Shown here piece by piece: positions 1 through 10,003 of a DNA stretch of 64,000 nt (its first letter is position 1; every line of letters starts with the position of its first letter). The stretch spans positions 1,505,115 to 1,569,114 of the forward strand of contig NZ_VLLG01000003.1 in the NCBI RefSeq assembly GCF_007830125.1, given 5' to 3'. A model generated the notes under the pieces. The model was not told the origin of the DNA and did not search any database. It saw nothing but the letters and a program-made list of their open reading frames with translations. Made by a program: the position numbers and the translations under genes. The DNA is from Chitinophaga japonensis. GTDB taxonomy: Bacteria; Bacteroidota; Bacteroidia; Chitinophagales; Chitinophagaceae.

Positions 1-2070
1 AATTTTACGATTGAGATCAGCGACGGCAACGGCGGTACCACTACTGTGACTGTCAATATAACCGTTGCCGCTGTAAATGATGCTCCGACTGGTACGGGAG
101 ATACGCAGACCACACTTGAGGATACACCGGTGAATGGCGCTGTATCTGGCTCGGATACCGATGGTGACGCGCTCACTTTCGCCAAGTCCAGCGATCCCAC
201 GAATGGTGCAGTAGTCGTGAACCCGGATGGTACTTATACCTACACGCCGAATGCCAACTATCACGGCCCAGATAATTTTACGATAGAGATCAGTGATGGT
301 AATGGCGGCACCATTACCGTGACAGTCAATATTACTGTTACTACTGTAAATGATGCTCCGACCGGGGCGGGTGATACACAAACGACGCCAGAGGATATAC
401 CTATAAGTGGCGCTGTATCCGGTTCAGATGTAGATGGCGATGTACTGACTTTTACCAAATCTGCCGATCCTGCCAATGGTACAGTAGTAGTGAACCCGGA
501 TGGCACATATACCTATACACCGAATGCTGATTACCACGGCCCAGATAATTTTACGATTGAGATCAGTGATGGTAATGGCGGCACCACTACCGTAACAATC
601 AATATTACCGTTACACCGGTAAATGATGCCCCAACTGGTACGGGAGATACGCAAACTACAAATGAGGATACGCCTGTAAGTGGCTCGGTAAGCGGTTCAG
701 ATGTGGATGGGGATGCGCTTACTTTCATCAAATCCACTGATCCAATAAATGGAACAGCAGTAGTCAACGCCGACGGCACATATACCTATATACCGAACGC
801 CAATTACCACGGTCCGGATAGCTTTACCATTGAGATCAGCGACGGTCAGGGAGGAACAACCAGTGTTACGGTAATGGTCACCGTTACCCCGGTAAATGAT
901 GCGCCAACCGGCACGGGAGACGACCGCACCACCAATGAAGGAACACCGGTCAGCGGTGCTGTAACCGGTGCAGATATCGACGGTGACGCCCTCACATTTA
1001 CCAAAGCCACCGATCCAATCTATGGCATCGTGACGGTCAACCCCGATGGCACGTACACTTACACGCCAAACGCCGGTTATACAGGTACAGATCATTTTAC
1101 GATAGAGGTCAATGACGGCCATGGGGGGACAATCACGGTGTCCGTAACCATCACCGTACTGCCGGTGACGGCCAATGCGGGTATCACGCTGGTAAAACTC
1201 GCCCTGCTGCGCTCAGATAAAACCAGCATTACTTATATATTCAATGTTACCAATACCGGCAATGTACCCCTGCATAATGTAACGATCACGGACCCCATGC
1301 TGGGCCTGAACAGAACGCTCACCGCCGTCCTGCAGCCGGGCGAGCTGGCTACAGAAACAGTCCTGTACCAGTTGACGCAGGAAGACAGGGAGCGGGGCAG
1401 CGTGAGCAACACGGCCACCGCAAGCGGGCAGACGCCGGTAAATACAACAGTAACGGATATCTCGGGTACCGCCGCTAACAATGACACACCTACGGAAACA
1501 GCCGTGCCGGCTGCACCACGGGCACATAATGACGAGGCGGAAACAAGAATGAACACGCCGGTTACTATCCCGGTGCTGGCAAACGATGATGCGCTGCATT
1601 CCGAATTCAACCCGGCGACCGTGACGATCATTACCATGCCGGTACGCGGACAGGCGACCATAAATGAAGACGGCACCGTGACTTATATCCCGGCGAACGG
1701 CTACACCGGGGACGATCATTTCAGCTACCAGGTGCAGGACGAGGACGGCTACCTGACGAACATCGCCATGGTAACGTTGAACGTGGTTGTGGGCGATATC
1801 AAAATTCCTACCCTGTTTACACCCAATGGTGATGGCAAAAATGATGTATTCGAAATACGCGGGCTCGACAGGTACCCGGAAAATGAGCTGATCGTGATCA
1901 ACCGCTGGGGCAACGAGGTATTCCGGCAGCAGCATTATCAGAATAACTGGAAGGGCGACGGGCTGAACGAAGGCACTTACTATTACCTGTTACGCATTAG
2001 GAAAACCAGCGGGTCCGGGTGGGAAGTGTTCAAAGGATATACGACCATCATCCGCAAATTCAAACAGTAA
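1..2070 (+). CDS. Repetitive surface protein with T9SS type B sorting domain (3' part)
   Basis: The reading frame is open from base 1, so the N-terminus and signal peptide lie outside the window. From base 73 there are four consecutive 91-residue cadherin/Ig-like repeats, each starting VNDAPTG and containing SDxDGDx[15 protein letters not shown] and [11 protein letters not shown]. They start at 73, 346, 619 and 892, an exact 273-bp period, and the end of an earlier copy occupies 1-72. A DUF11-like domain follows (about 1165-1510), then a divergent Ig-like domain ([14 protein letters not shown]). The last ~90 residues ([29 protein letters not shown]) are the gliding-motility-associated C-terminal domain that targets proteins to the type IX secretion system. 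The protein is probably a cell-surface adhesin. Its ligand cannot be inferred. A PorP/SprF protein starts 5 bp downstream, a common pairing for this type of substrate. Confidence 0.9.
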   Translation, partial: NFTIEISDGNGGTTTVTVNITVAAVNDAPTGTGDTQTTLEDTPVNGAVSGSDTDGDALTFAKSSDPTNGAVVVNPDGTYTYTPNANYHGPDNFTIEISDGNGGTITVTVNITVTTVNDAPTGAGDTQTTPEDIPISGAVSGSDVDGDVLTFTKSADPANGTVVVNPDGTYTYTPNADYHGPDNFTIEISDGNGGTTTVTINITVTPVNDAPTGTGDTQTTNEDTPVSGSVSGSDVDGDALTFIKSTDPINGTAVVNADGTYTYIPNANYHGPDSFTIEISDGQGGTTSVTVMVTVTPVNDAPTGTGDDRTTNEGTPVSGAVTGADIDGDALTFTKATDPIYGIVTVNPDGTYTYTPNAGYTGTDHFTIEVNDGHGGTITVSVTITVLPVTANAGITLVKLALLRSDKTSITYIFNVTNTGNVPLHNVTITDPMLGLNRTLTAVLQPGELATETVLYQLTQEDRERGSVSNTATASGQTPVNTTVTDISGTAANNDTPTETAVPAAPRAHNDEAETRMNTPVTIPVLANDDALHSEFNPATVTIITMPVRGQATINEDGTVTYIPANGYTGDDHFSYQVQDEDGYLTNIAMVTLNVVVGDIKIPTLFTPNGDGKNDVFEIRGLDRYPENELIVINRWGNEVFRQQHYQNNWKGDGLNEGTYYYLLRIRKTSGSGWEVFKGYTTIIRKFKQ
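73..1164 (+). repeat. Four tandem 273-bp coding repeats
   Basis: Units at 73-345, 346-618, 619-891 and 892-1164 are in phase and without indels. Units 1-3 are close at the DNA level around the [11 protein letters not shown] segment; unit 4 is more diverged. A partial earlier copy fills 1-72, so the array continues upstream of the window. Such arrays can gain or lose units by recombination. Confidence 0.95.
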
Positions 2071-2075
2071 AACCG

Positions 2076-3059
2076 ATGAAAAGAGGGGCCATATTGACGA
2101 TGTGCTTATTGCTGGGCAAACTGGTATTTGCCCAGCAGGATGCACAGTTCAGCCAGTACATGTTCAATGGCATCTATATCAACCCGGCCTATGCGGGTTA
2201 CAAGGAGGTGCTGAACCTCCATGGCTACTACCGGGCGCAATGGACGGGCATCGAGGGGGCGCCGCGCAGTTTTTCATTGGCGATGGACGGTGTCACGAAC
2301 GATGGCAATGTAGGGCTGGCCCTGCAGGTGGCCAGCGACAAGCTGGGCGCCCAAAGCACGCAATCCGTGTATGGCAGCTATGCCTATCGCATACGGATGA
2401 ATGAAGATGGCACCGCCCGGCTGGCATTTGGCATCAGCGGCGGGATCGTACAGTTGGGCATCAACGGTGCGCTGCTTTCCACGCAGGACCCTGAGCTGGA
2501 TATGCCTGCCGGTACACAAAGCACTATTGTGCCGGATGCAAGGGCGGGCGTCTATTATGCGGATCAGCGTTTTTATGCCGGCTTTTCAGTGGATAACCTC
2601 ATCTCCCCGCATATCAATAAGTCGCGCTATGTATATATCCCGCAGCCGAAGCCGCACTACTATTTTACCGCCGGTATGCTGTTCCCGCTAAGCGAGCAGG
2701 TACAGTTCAAACCTTCTTTCCTGCTGAAGGACGACCGGGGCGGTCCTACCAGCCTGGATGTAAATGCGTTCATACTTTTCCGGGACAAGATCTGGATCGG
2801 CGGTTCTTACCGTACCCGGGTAGACCTGTATAGTAAGGACTACCTGCAGAAATCCCTGGTGGGCCGTAATGCTGCGGTAGCCGCGGTGGAAATATTCCCG
2901 GTTCCCAGCCTGCGCATAGGCTATGCCTATGATTTTTCAATAGGCCCGCTGGAAAGCTACAGCAATGGATCTCATGAGCTGTCCATTGGATTTTTGTTCC
3001 TGTCTTCCGGCGGTAAGGCCAAACGGGACCTGCGTGTAAGCTGTCCGAAATTTTTCTGA
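2076..3059 (+). CDS. PorP/SprF family type IX secretion system membrane protein
   Basis: This 327-residue protein begins with a signal peptide (MKRGAILTMCLLLGKLVFA, cut before QQDAQ). It has the family hallmark near the N-terminus, QDAQFSQYMFN followed by INPAYAGY, and the rest alternates like an outer-membrane beta-barrel (repeated GISGG, YFTAGM, IGGSYR and a C-terminal LSIGFLF segment). PorP/SprF proteins are outer-membrane partners that anchor or help export T9SS type B substrates. The gene lies 5 bp after the repetitive surface protein with the type B domain, so a substrate/partner pair in one transcript is likely. An in-frame ATG at 2019 lies inside the upstream gene; I chose 2076 because the signal peptide starts there. 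Confidence 0.9.
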   Translation: MKRGAILTMCLLLGKLVFAQQDAQFSQYMFNGIYINPAYAGYKEVLNLHGYYRAQWTGIEGAPRSFSLAMDGVTNDGNVGLALQVASDKLGAQSTQSVYGSYAYRIRMNEDGTARLAFGISGGIVQLGINGALLSTQDPELDMPAGTQSTIVPDARAGVYYADQRFYAGFSVDNLISPHINKSRYVYIPQPKPHYYFTAGMLFPLSEQVQFKPSFLLKDDRGGPTSLDVNAFILFRDKIWIGGSYRTRVDLYSKDYLQKSLVGRNAAVAAVEIFPVPSLRIGYAYDFSIGPLESYSNGSHELSIGFLFLSSGGKAKRDLRVSCPKFF

Positions 3060-3069
3060 TTCGTCGTAT

Positions 3070-4518
3070 TCACTTATCCAGCACAGCCTGCAACTGTGCA
3101 TGCAATGCCGCTATTGCACCTGGGGCGGCGGTAGCTGCTATGTTGGCGGATTCTTCGGCATCCTGTTCATGATCATACAGTTCGCGCGCTACTATGGCGT
3201 CACTTCTCATTTGCCGCCATTCCGTGTAGCGGTAGCGCTTGGTGCGCAAGGAATAGCCCATTACGGCAATGTTTTCCTCGTGGAAAAGCGCGTTGTAGGG
3301 CCTGATGAACTGGCTGAGCGCAAAATTTTTAAGGGGAGTGCCGGCGCCATTTAAATAAGGCTGCAGGCTGATACCATCCAGGGGCGCATGCGCCGGCAGG
3401 CCGCAGAGATCAAGCAGGGTAGGGTAAATATCCACCAGCTCCGTCAGCTCCTTGACGTGGGCGCCGCGCTGTTTTGCTGCAGGATCGGCAATGATCAGGG
3501 GCACCCTGGCGGCATTTTCAAAATTGGTGGCCTTGCACCACAAGCCCTGCTCTCCCAGGTGATAACCATGATCCGACCAGCATACGATAATGGTATTTTC
3601 CAGCAGGTGCAGCCGCTGCAGCTCGTCCAGCAGCCGGCCTACCTGTGCATCTACATAGCTGACAGTGGCATAGTAGCCCTGCCATAGCTGTTGCGCTGTC
3701 GGCCCGCTGATCGGGCCTTGCTTCGGCATATCCCGGTAGCCTCTTAACTCCTGGGAATGATGCAATGCCAGGGAAGGAACCTGTTGCGGTGGTTGGTCAT
3801 TACTGATCACGAAGCGTTTTCCCTCATGCATTCGCCAATATTTGTCCGGTGCGGAAAACGGCAGGTGCGGGCGCCGGAATCCTACTGCCAGGAAGAACGG
3901 GTTGTCCTTTACCTGCCGCAGCAGTTGCAATGCTGCATCTGTTACTTTGCCGTCAATGTACGCGCTGTCCGTTACAGCCAGCCTTTCGGTGGCGTTACCT
4001 TTACCACTCCCCAGGTTTTCCGGCAGTATATATTTATGCCCGGGATCATTTTTTGTGATGTTATACCGGGCAGGTATAGACCAGGATGCCGGGTCCTGGT
4101 GGCTTTCCGGGTCATGGAAGATCTTCCCGGCCGATGCCGTTACATAACCATTACGTTTAAAATACTCGGGGAGCGTGACCAGCCGGGGATTACCGGTCCG
4201 GAAATGTTGGGTAAGCCCCCACACTTTCAGTTGGTCCGGGCGCAGGCCGGTAAGCACGGACGACCGGGACGGCGCGCATACGGCTTCCTGGCAGTAGGCC
4301 CTTTCAAACAGCAGCCCCATTGACGCCAGCCGGTCCAGGTTGGGCGTATAGGCCAGGCTGTCGCCATAGCAGCCCAGGGTAGGACGCAGGTCGTCTATTA
4401 CGATGAAAAGCACATTGCGGCGTGCGGCGGTGGAACCTGTCTGTCCCATGGCCAGCATAGCGGGCAGCAGCAATATCCCGCATAGCAGGGCGGGTATCAG
4501 TTTACGATGGAAATACAT
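3070..4518 (-). CDS. Secreted sulfatase, iduronate-2-sulfatase-like
   Basis: This 482-residue protein has an N-terminal signal peptide (about residues 1-25, ending MLAMGQ). It carries the type I sulfatase signature CAPSRSSVLTG with Cys81, the residue converted to formylglycine in this family. It also has the metal-binding IDD (42-43), PNLDRLA, and the later SDHGYHLGEQGLW motif of iduronate-2-sulfatase-like enzymes. Sulfatases of this type remove sulfate esters from sugars, usually in the periplasm. No maturase gene is visible in the window, so activation would depend on one encoded elsewhere. The gene stands alone: it converges with the PorP gene (10 bp gap) and diverges from the sigma factor gene. 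The natural substrate is unknown. Confidence 0.9.
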   Translation of the reverse strand: MYFHRKLIPALLCGILLLPAMLAMGQTGSTAARRNVLFIVIDDLRPTLGCYGDSLAYTPNLDRLASMGLLFERAYCQEAVCAPSRSSVLTGLRPDQLKVWGLTQHFRTGNPRLVTLPEYFKRNGYVTASAGKIFHDPESHQDPASWSIPARYNITKNDPGHKYILPENLGSGKGNATERLAVTDSAYIDGKVTDAALQLLRQVKDNPFFLAVGFRRPHLPFSAPDKYWRMHEGKRFVISNDQPPQQVPSLALHHSQELRGYRDMPKQGPISGPTAQQLWQGYYATVSYVDAQVGRLLDELQRLHLLENTIIVCWSDHGYHLGEQGLWCKATNFENAARVPLIIADPAAKQRGAHVKELTELVDIYPTLLDLCGLPAHAPLDGISLQPYLNGAGTPLKNFALSQFIRPYNALFHEENIAVMGYSLRTKRYRYTEWRQMRSDAIVARELYDHEQDAEESANIAATAAPGAIAALHAQLQAVLDK

Positions 4519-4600
4519 ACAGTACAGGCATGTGGTTCCCCGAAAGATATAATAATTATAGTATTTTTATGCGTCATGGAAGATGATAAATCCGTAATGC

Positions 4601-5182
4601 TTGCGTAGTGAACAATTTTTATGGGACGCCATCAGGAATAGCGATGTAACCGGCCTTGAGATGCTGTACAAGCAGTATAACGAGGTGCTTTACAGCTATG
4701 GGAAGAGGTTTACCGGGGATACGCACCTGGTGGAGGACGCCGTACAGGAAACATTTATCAGCATATGGAAATACCGTCACAACCTGGCCGCAGGCAGTAA
4801 TCCCACCTATTACCTGCTCCGGTCATTCCGCAATACCTTGCTGCAATTGTTACAAACCCGCTCCGGTACTACCTATACGGAAGAAAGCCTGGATTTCTCT
4901 TTTGAAGTGGCTTTTGACAGCAAGCTGATAGCAGGAGAGGAAGCGGCCATACTTTCCCGGCGCGTACAACAGGCCCTGGCGCAGCTCACCGGCCGGCAGC
5001 GCGAGATCATTTATTTCCGGTTCTTTGAAGGCTTGTCCTTCGAGGAAATTGCCGGGATCATGCAAATGCAGGTACGGGCCACGTACAAGCTGTCCGCCAG
5101 GGCGCTGGCTGCCCTCCGCGGGATCATGGCTTCCGGGACCGGTAGCCTGCTACTGCTGGTCCTGATCCCGCATTGGGCCTAG
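4601..5182 (+). CDS. ECF RNA polymerase sigma factor (TTG start)
   Basis: This 193-residue protein has sigma-70 region 2 at about residues 20-90 (YKQYNEVLYSYGKRF, VEDAVQETFISIW) and region 4 helix-turn-helix at about 125-175 (LTGRQREIIYFRFFEGLSFEEIAGIM). It belongs to the Bacteroidota ECF group that works with FecR-type anti-sigma factors and TonB-dependent transporters. The frame is closed by TAA at 4595-4597, and the only start giving the full N-terminus is TTG at 4601; the first in-frame ATG (4661) would cut into region 2. The C-terminus ends in a short hydrophobic stretch (LLLLVLIP). fecR follows after 70 bp, and the SusC, SusD and thioredoxin genes follow in the same direction. It probably activates this locus when the transporter signals substrate. 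Confidence 0.9.
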   Translation: MRSEQFLWDAIRNSDVTGLEMLYKQYNEVLYSYGKRFTGDTHLVEDAVQETFISIWKYRHNLAAGSNPTYYLLRSFRNTLLQLLQTRSGTTYTEESLDFSFEVAFDSKLIAGEEAAILSRRVQQALAQLTGRQREIIYFRFFEGLSFEEIAGIMQMQVRATYKLSARALAALRGIMASGTGSLLLLVLIPHWA

Positions 5183-5183
5183 C

Positions 5184-5222
5184 AAAAAAAAAAAATGAAA
5201 ATAGTGGGGCACTTTTGGCCCC
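5184..5222 (+). promoter_or_regulatory. A-tract and short hairpin between sigma factor and fecR
   Basis: A run of 12 A (5184-5195) follows the sigma factor stop codon. A short hairpin comes next, GGGGC (5206-5210) with GCCCC (5218-5222), followed by a pyrimidine stretch. It may attenuate read-through into fecR or form part of a promoter; the sequence does not decide. Confidence 0.35.
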
Positions 5223-5252
5223 TTTCCTTCTTTATGCAAGTATAAGACCGTC

Positions 5253-6287
5253 ATGAAGCACTCCATTCAATATTATGCGGACCTGAACATGTACCAACTG
5301 GCAGCGGAGCCCTACTTCCTGGAATGGGTGCGTTGCCCCGATGATGAGAACCGGGAGTTCTGGGAGGCGTTCCTGGCTGCTTTCCCGCGTAAAAAGGAGG
5401 ACGTAGCCCGTGCGGCGGCTATTGCCGGCAGCATGTATGTCAAAAAAGACAGGCCCCTTCCTGCACAGCAAACGGCCATGTGGGACAGGATACGCGCCGG
5501 TATCGATGCGGACGTGGTTACCGCTGCTCCCGGAGGAATGCTGTATTTCCTGCGCAGGTATGCCTGGAAAGCGGCTGCGGTATTGGTGCTGGCGCTTGTG
5601 GCCTCCTGGTTGGTGTTCCGCCAGGATCAGCGGATGGTGCAGGTTGCTTCAGCATATGGAGAGGTAAAGCAGCTCATTTTACCGGACGGCACCATCGTAG
5701 TGCTGAATGGTAATACCAGCATACGGTACAGCAAATCATGGAATGCCGGCAAACCCAGGGAAGTATGGGTGGACGGGGAGGCCTTTTTTAAGGTAAAGCC
5801 CCTGGCGGTGAACGGGCCGCAGCAACGGTTTGAGGTGCACAGCAACGAGGTGGACGTCCGGGTGCTGGGCACATCCTTCAACGTGCGCAACCGCCGGGGA
5901 GTGACCGCGGTAGTGCTCAATACCGGTAAAGTAATGGTGGCCGCGGCAGACAACCGGCAAATGCTGTTGTCAAAGCCGGGGGACATGGTCCGGTATAAAA
6001 AGGGCGCGGGAAACCTGGAGAAAAGATCGGTACCGGTAAAGGCCTGTCTCAGTTGGCAGCAGCACAAGCTGCAACTGGACCAAACCAGCGTGGCCGACCT
6101 GTTTGCCATGCTGGAGGATGATTGGGGGTACCATATTGTGCTTAAAGACAGCTCGCTGCTGCATAAGCAAATAAGCGGCGAGCTGGATATGGCAGACAAA
6201 CAAATATTGATAGAAGCGCTTGCCGTGACCCTGGATGCAAAAGTGACACAGCAGGGAACATCAACCATTATTGTAATGCCCAACTAA
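5253..6287 (+). CDS. FecR-type anti-sigma factor
   Basis: This 344-residue protein has the usual architecture. A cytoplasmic N-terminal sigma-binding region (1-100) is followed by one transmembrane helix (about 103-122, KAAAVLVLALVASWLVF). The periplasmic FecR domain comes next (about 130-235: YGEVKQLILPDGTIVVLNG, REVWVDGEAFF, VLGTSFNVR). Last is a C-terminal DUF4974-like region (270-340) resembling the STN fold. It holds the sigma factor until the STN domain of the cognate SusC-type transporter reports ligand. That transporter, with an STN domain, starts 53 bp downstream. Confidence 0.93.
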   Translation: MKHSIQYYADLNMYQLAAEPYFLEWVRCPDDENREFWEAFLAAFPRKKEDVARAAAIAGSMYVKKDRPLPAQQTAMWDRIRAGIDADVVTAAPGGMLYFLRRYAWKAAAVLVLALVASWLVFRQDQRMVQVASAYGEVKQLILPDGTIVVLNGNTSIRYSKSWNAGKPREVWVDGEAFFKVKPLAVNGPQQRFEVHSNEVDVRVLGTSFNVRNRRGVTAVVLNTGKVMVAAADNRQMLLSKPGDMVRYKKGAGNLEKRSVPVKACLSWQQHKLQLDQTSVADLFAMLEDDWGYHIVLKDSSLLHKQISGELDMADKQILIEALAVTLDAKVTQQGTSTIIVMPN

Positions 6288-6340
6288 CAGTTTTTTACCC
6301 GCACAAAAGGGGGACGTTTTTGTAATCAAAATCAACAGGC

Positions 6341-9300
6341 ATGATCAATCTGAAAAGGATTGCGGCCTTCTGTTGCCTGCTCTTAAGCAGCATACGGATG
6401 TTCGCTGCCGTAATCAACCAAAGTCAACCAACCATTACATTAAAAGAGGCGCTGACGATGGCGTCGAAACAGTATGAAGTGTCCTTTATCTATGAAGACG
6501 AGCTGGTGCGCAACAAACGGGTAAGCCCCCCGGCAGCGGGCCAGTTCCGGAAAGTGGAGGATTATCTTTCCATTGTGCTCAAACCTTTCCCGCTCCGTTT
6601 TAAAAAGCTGGGCGGAACGCAATACGCCATTTATGCAAAACGGGCGGCTGCACCCGTGGAAGAAAAAGAGAAAACCAACCAGGTGGCTACCGGGAACGCT
6701 GCCAATACGCAGGCGGCTTCCGGTCAGCCATCTCCTCATGTTGCAGAGATTCAGGTTAGAACGGGAAGCGATACGGCTACCCGGCGCCTTGTACAGGGCA
6801 TAGTGATGGACGAAAGCCTGGCGCCCGTCTCTTCCGCTTCCGTGATCGTACCCGGTGCAAAGGTGCTGGCCGTCACCAATACCAGGGGGGAGTTTGCCAT
6901 ACAGGTACCCCTGGCCGCCCGCACATTGCAGGTGTCCTGTATCGCTTATGAAACGCAGCAGGTGCCCCTGGGCAGTTACCTGTTCTATAAAGTGGTGCTG
7001 AAGGATAAAACCGGTTACCTGAAGCCGGTGGAGGTAGTATCTACCGGTTATGTGAACCTGCCGAAGGAACGCGCTACCGGCTCCTTTGGCGTAGTGACGA
7101 GCAAAGAGCTGGAAAAAGTACCGGTGGCCAATGTGATCCAGCGCCTGGAAGGCCAGGTTCCGGGCCTGCAGATGACGATCACCGCGGGAGATAACAGCTT
7201 TGTATATGACAATGTAACGCCCGCGCCAGCCAGCAATACCCGCACCATCGGCCAGAATGACTATAACCTGAACATCCGGGGCAACACCACCCTGCAAAGT
7301 GAAAGAATGCCGCTGATCGTGGTGGACGGTTTCCCCACGGAGCTGGACCTGAAAACATTCAACCCGAATGATATTGAACAGATCACTTTCCTGCGCGACG
7401 CTGCCGCTGCTTCCATCTGGGGCGCACGTGCCGCTAACGGGGTGATCGTCATCCAGACAAAAAAAGGGCGCGCGCGCATGCCGGTCGTGAACTTTTCCGT
7501 GGGGTTCAGCACGCAGGACCGCCCGTCCCTGGATCACCTGGGATTGATGAACGCTACCCAGGTATTGGCCTATGAAAAGGAGCTGGTGGACAAGGGCATC
7601 ATTAACGACTATATATATAATCCTTACACGGCAGGCGTCAGGTATTATGTAAGCGACGGGATCGACCTTGCTTACCAGTTGAAGTCCGGCCGCATTACGC
7701 AGGCGGAATACGATACCCGCGCTGCCGCCATGGGCGCCCTAAACAACTATGGCCAGATCAGCCGTTACCTGATGCAGCGGGCCACCAGCCAGCAGTACAA
7801 CCTTTCCGTGAGCGGGGGCAGTGATGTGCATACCTATTACCTGTCCGGTTCCTATTCAAAAGAGCGGCCCAGCACCATCGGCAATTTCGGTGAAAGAATG
7901 ACTTTGACCGCTAACCAGGATTTCAGGATCATCCGTAAGATCACGCTGTCTATGAGCCTGAAGGGTTCTTTTTTTAATTACCGGCAGGGTGGGATAGGAG
8001 CAGGGGCGTTAAGCAATGGCGGCCGCACCTTTATGCCCTATAACAGTATTGTGGATGAGCAGGGCAATCATGGCAGGTTCTACTACAGTATAGGCAGGCA
8101 CTACGCTGACTCCCTGCAGGGCCTTGGCTACCGGGACTGGGCATACGATTACCTGGATGAGCTGGCGCTGGCCGGTAACTCGGCATCGGATAACAACTAT
8201 ACCGGTACGCTGAACCTTAACATTCCAATCTATAAAGGCCTTTCGTTTAATGCGTCCTATGCGCTGGAAAGGAGCTATTTTACCAACAGGATATTCAACA
8301 GGGAAAACTCCTTTTATACCCGCGACCTGTATAACATGGGTACCACCATGCAAAACGGGCAACTGGTACATGCCCTGCCGCAGGGGGGCATACTCGCTAC
8401 CAACCGTACAGACCTGAATAACTACAGTGCACGCGGACAATTTGCCTACAACGGGTCATTCCGCGGGAAACATGAGCTGACCACCCTGGCCGGTATGGAA
8501 GCCAGGCAGACCAGCGTAAGTGCGGCACGGGCTACCCTGTTCGGCTACAATGAGCAGACCGGCATCGCACAGGTGGTTCCTTTCGGCCAGATGTATAGCA
8601 CGGTGACAGGCGTTAACTGGTTCTCCGGTTCGCCGGAGCAAAACGATAAAAGGAAACGTTTTCTTTCCTATTATGGCAATGCGGCCTACACGTTCATGGG
8701 GAGATATACGCTTTCCGGGAGCTTACGGTATGACGACTACAACAACTTTGGCCTGGACAGGAAGTACAGGGCCAAACCCTTCTGGTCTTCCGGTATCAGT
8801 TGGAACATTGCCCGCGAGCCTTTTATGGGAAGGGCCGTCTGGGTAAATGCGTTGTCCCTGCGTCTTACGTATGGCGTAAACGGCAATATCAACCAGGAGG
8901 CGAGGCCGTTCACCAATATCTACATTGCTGCCGCCGACCAGCAAACCGGGCTTCCCTACGCCGGTATCAGCGCTGCCGCCAATCCTGCGCTCCGCTGGGA
9001 AAGCACCTATGTCACTAACCTGGGCCTGGACTATTCCCTGTTTGACGGGCGGCTGGGGGGCAGCATTGACGTTTACAACAAGAGCGGGAAAGATATCATT
9101 TACCCGCTGGAGATCAATCCTACGTACAGCAGCATCTACACCCTGCTGCTGAACGGGGTCACCATTTCCAACCGCGGGGTGGACATTGGGGTGAACGGCG
9201 CCCTGGTAGATAACCGGCGCTTTGGCTGGAACATGGGCCTGAACTTTTCCTACAATACCAACAAGGTAACGGACAACCGGTTTCAACCCTCCTCCAGTTT

Positions 9301-9985
9301 CTATTCCAGCCTGAGCGGCACTATTGAAGGTTATCCTACCGACGCCGTATGGGTGTACCGAAACGCAGGGCTGGACAGTACCGGTATGACGCAGATATTT
9401 GATGAGAAAGGCGGGAAGGTGGGGCCTTCGCAGAATGTGTCTGATATCGGCGCCATGAAATATGCCGGCCGCAGAACGGCGCCTTATTATGGCGCCTTCA
9501 ATAACACTTTGCGGTACGGGAACTGGTCCCTGTATGTGCTGGCCACTTACAACTTCGGCAGCGTGTTCCTCCGGCCCGCTGTAAGCAACTATCCCAGCAC
9601 CCGCCGGTTCGACTACAGTCTTTCCGGCGATATTGCGGAGCGCTGGCAGCATCCGGGCGATGAAACCAATACCCTGGTGCCCGGTGTGCAGGGCATCTAT
9701 GCCGGTCGTAGCGCGTACCGCTATGCCTTTTCGGATGCGAACGTGGAGCCGGGCGATTACATACGCCTGCGCGAGCTATCGCTGGGGTATACAGTGCCGG
9801 AAAGCGTGGCCGGAAAGGTATGGGCGCGGAACATTAAAGTGAATGCCGTGGTGCGTAACCTCGGCCTTATCTGGAAAAAGAACAAGGCCGGCCTGGACCC
9901 GGATTTTGTGCCGGTGCTTAGCAGCAATGTACTGCACATGCCGCCTGTCACCCAATACAGCCTGGTGTTAAATGTTGGTTTCTAA
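6341..9985 (+). CDS. SusC/RagA TonB-dependent transporter with N-terminal STN domain
   Basis: This 1214-residue outer-membrane protein has, in order: signal peptide (1-23); STN signalling domain (about 30-90, ITLKEALTMASKQYEVSFIYEDE); a linker; a carboxypeptidase-regulatory-like beta-sandwich (about 150-225, VQGIVMDESLAPVSSASVIV); a plug domain (about 235-370, RGNTTLQSERMPLIVVDGFP, AAAASIWGARAANGVIVI); and a 22-strand-type barrel ending YSLVLNVGF. The STN domain fits the adjacent FecR and sigma factor. The usual VVVGYGTQKK stretch before the plug is replaced by VVSTGYVNLPKERATGSFG, as in a separate SusC subgroup often found with thioredoxin-like and hydrolase genes. It should import a ligand captured by the SusD protein encoded 18 bp downstream. 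The ligand is unknown; peptides are as likely as sugars. Confidence 0.95.
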   Translation: MINLKRIAAFCCLLLSSIRMFAAVINQSQPTITLKEALTMASKQYEVSFIYEDELVRNKRVSPPAAGQFRKVEDYLSIVLKPFPLRFKKLGGTQYAIYAKRAAAPVEEKEKTNQVATGNAANTQAASGQPSPHVAEIQVRTGSDTATRRLVQGIVMDESLAPVSSASVIVPGAKVLAVTNTRGEFAIQVPLAARTLQVSCIAYETQQVPLGSYLFYKVVLKDKTGYLKPVEVVSTGYVNLPKERATGSFGVVTSKELEKVPVANVIQRLEGQVPGLQMTITAGDNSFVYDNVTPAPASNTRTIGQNDYNLNIRGNTTLQSERMPLIVVDGFPTELDLKTFNPNDIEQITFLRDAAAASIWGARAANGVIVIQTKKGRARMPVVNFSVGFSTQDRPSLDHLGLMNATQVLAYEKELVDKGIINDYIYNPYTAGVRYYVSDGIDLAYQLKSGRITQAEYDTRAAAMGALNNYGQISRYLMQRATSQQYNLSVSGGSDVHTYYLSGSYSKERPSTIGNFGERMTLTANQDFRIIRKITLSMSLKGSFFNYRQGGIGAGALSNGGRTFMPYNSIVDEQGNHGRFYYSIGRHYADSLQGLGYRDWAYDYLDELALAGNSASDNNYTGTLNLNIPIYKGLSFNASYALERSYFTNRIFNRENSFYTRDLYNMGTTMQNGQLVHALPQGGILATNRTDLNNYSARGQFAYNGSFRGKHELTTLAGMEARQTSVSAARATLFGYNEQTGIAQVVPFGQMYSTVTGVNWFSGSPEQNDKRKRFLSYYGNAAYTFMGRYTLSGSLRYDDYNNFGLDRKYRAKPFWSSGISWNIAREPFMGRAVWVNALSLRLTYGVNGNINQEARPFTNIYIAAADQQTGLPYAGISAAANPALRWESTYVTNLGLDYSLFDGRLGGSIDVYNKSGKDIIYPLEINPTYSSIYTLLLNGVTISNRGVDIGVNGALVDNRRFGWNMGLNFSYNTNKVTDNRFQPSSSFYSSLSGTIEGYPTDAVWVYRNAGLDSTGMTQIFDEKGGKVGPSQNVSDIGAMKYAGRRTAPYYGAFNNTLRYGNWSLYVLATYNFGSVFLRPAVSNYPSTRRFDYSLSGDIAERWQHPGDETNTLVPGVQGIYAGRSAYRYAFSDANVEPGDYIRLRELSLGYTVPESVAGKVWARNIKVNAVVRNLGLIWKKNKAGLDPDFVPVLSSNVLHMPPVTQYSLVLNVGF

Positions 9986-10003
9986 ACGTCAAAAAAGGAA
10001 AGA

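Noticed and set aside
1213..1935. Long minus-strand open frames opposite the repetitive surface protein and other genes
   Set aside because: They mirror the codon pattern of real genes, have no recognisable domains and lie wholly inside conserved coding sequence.
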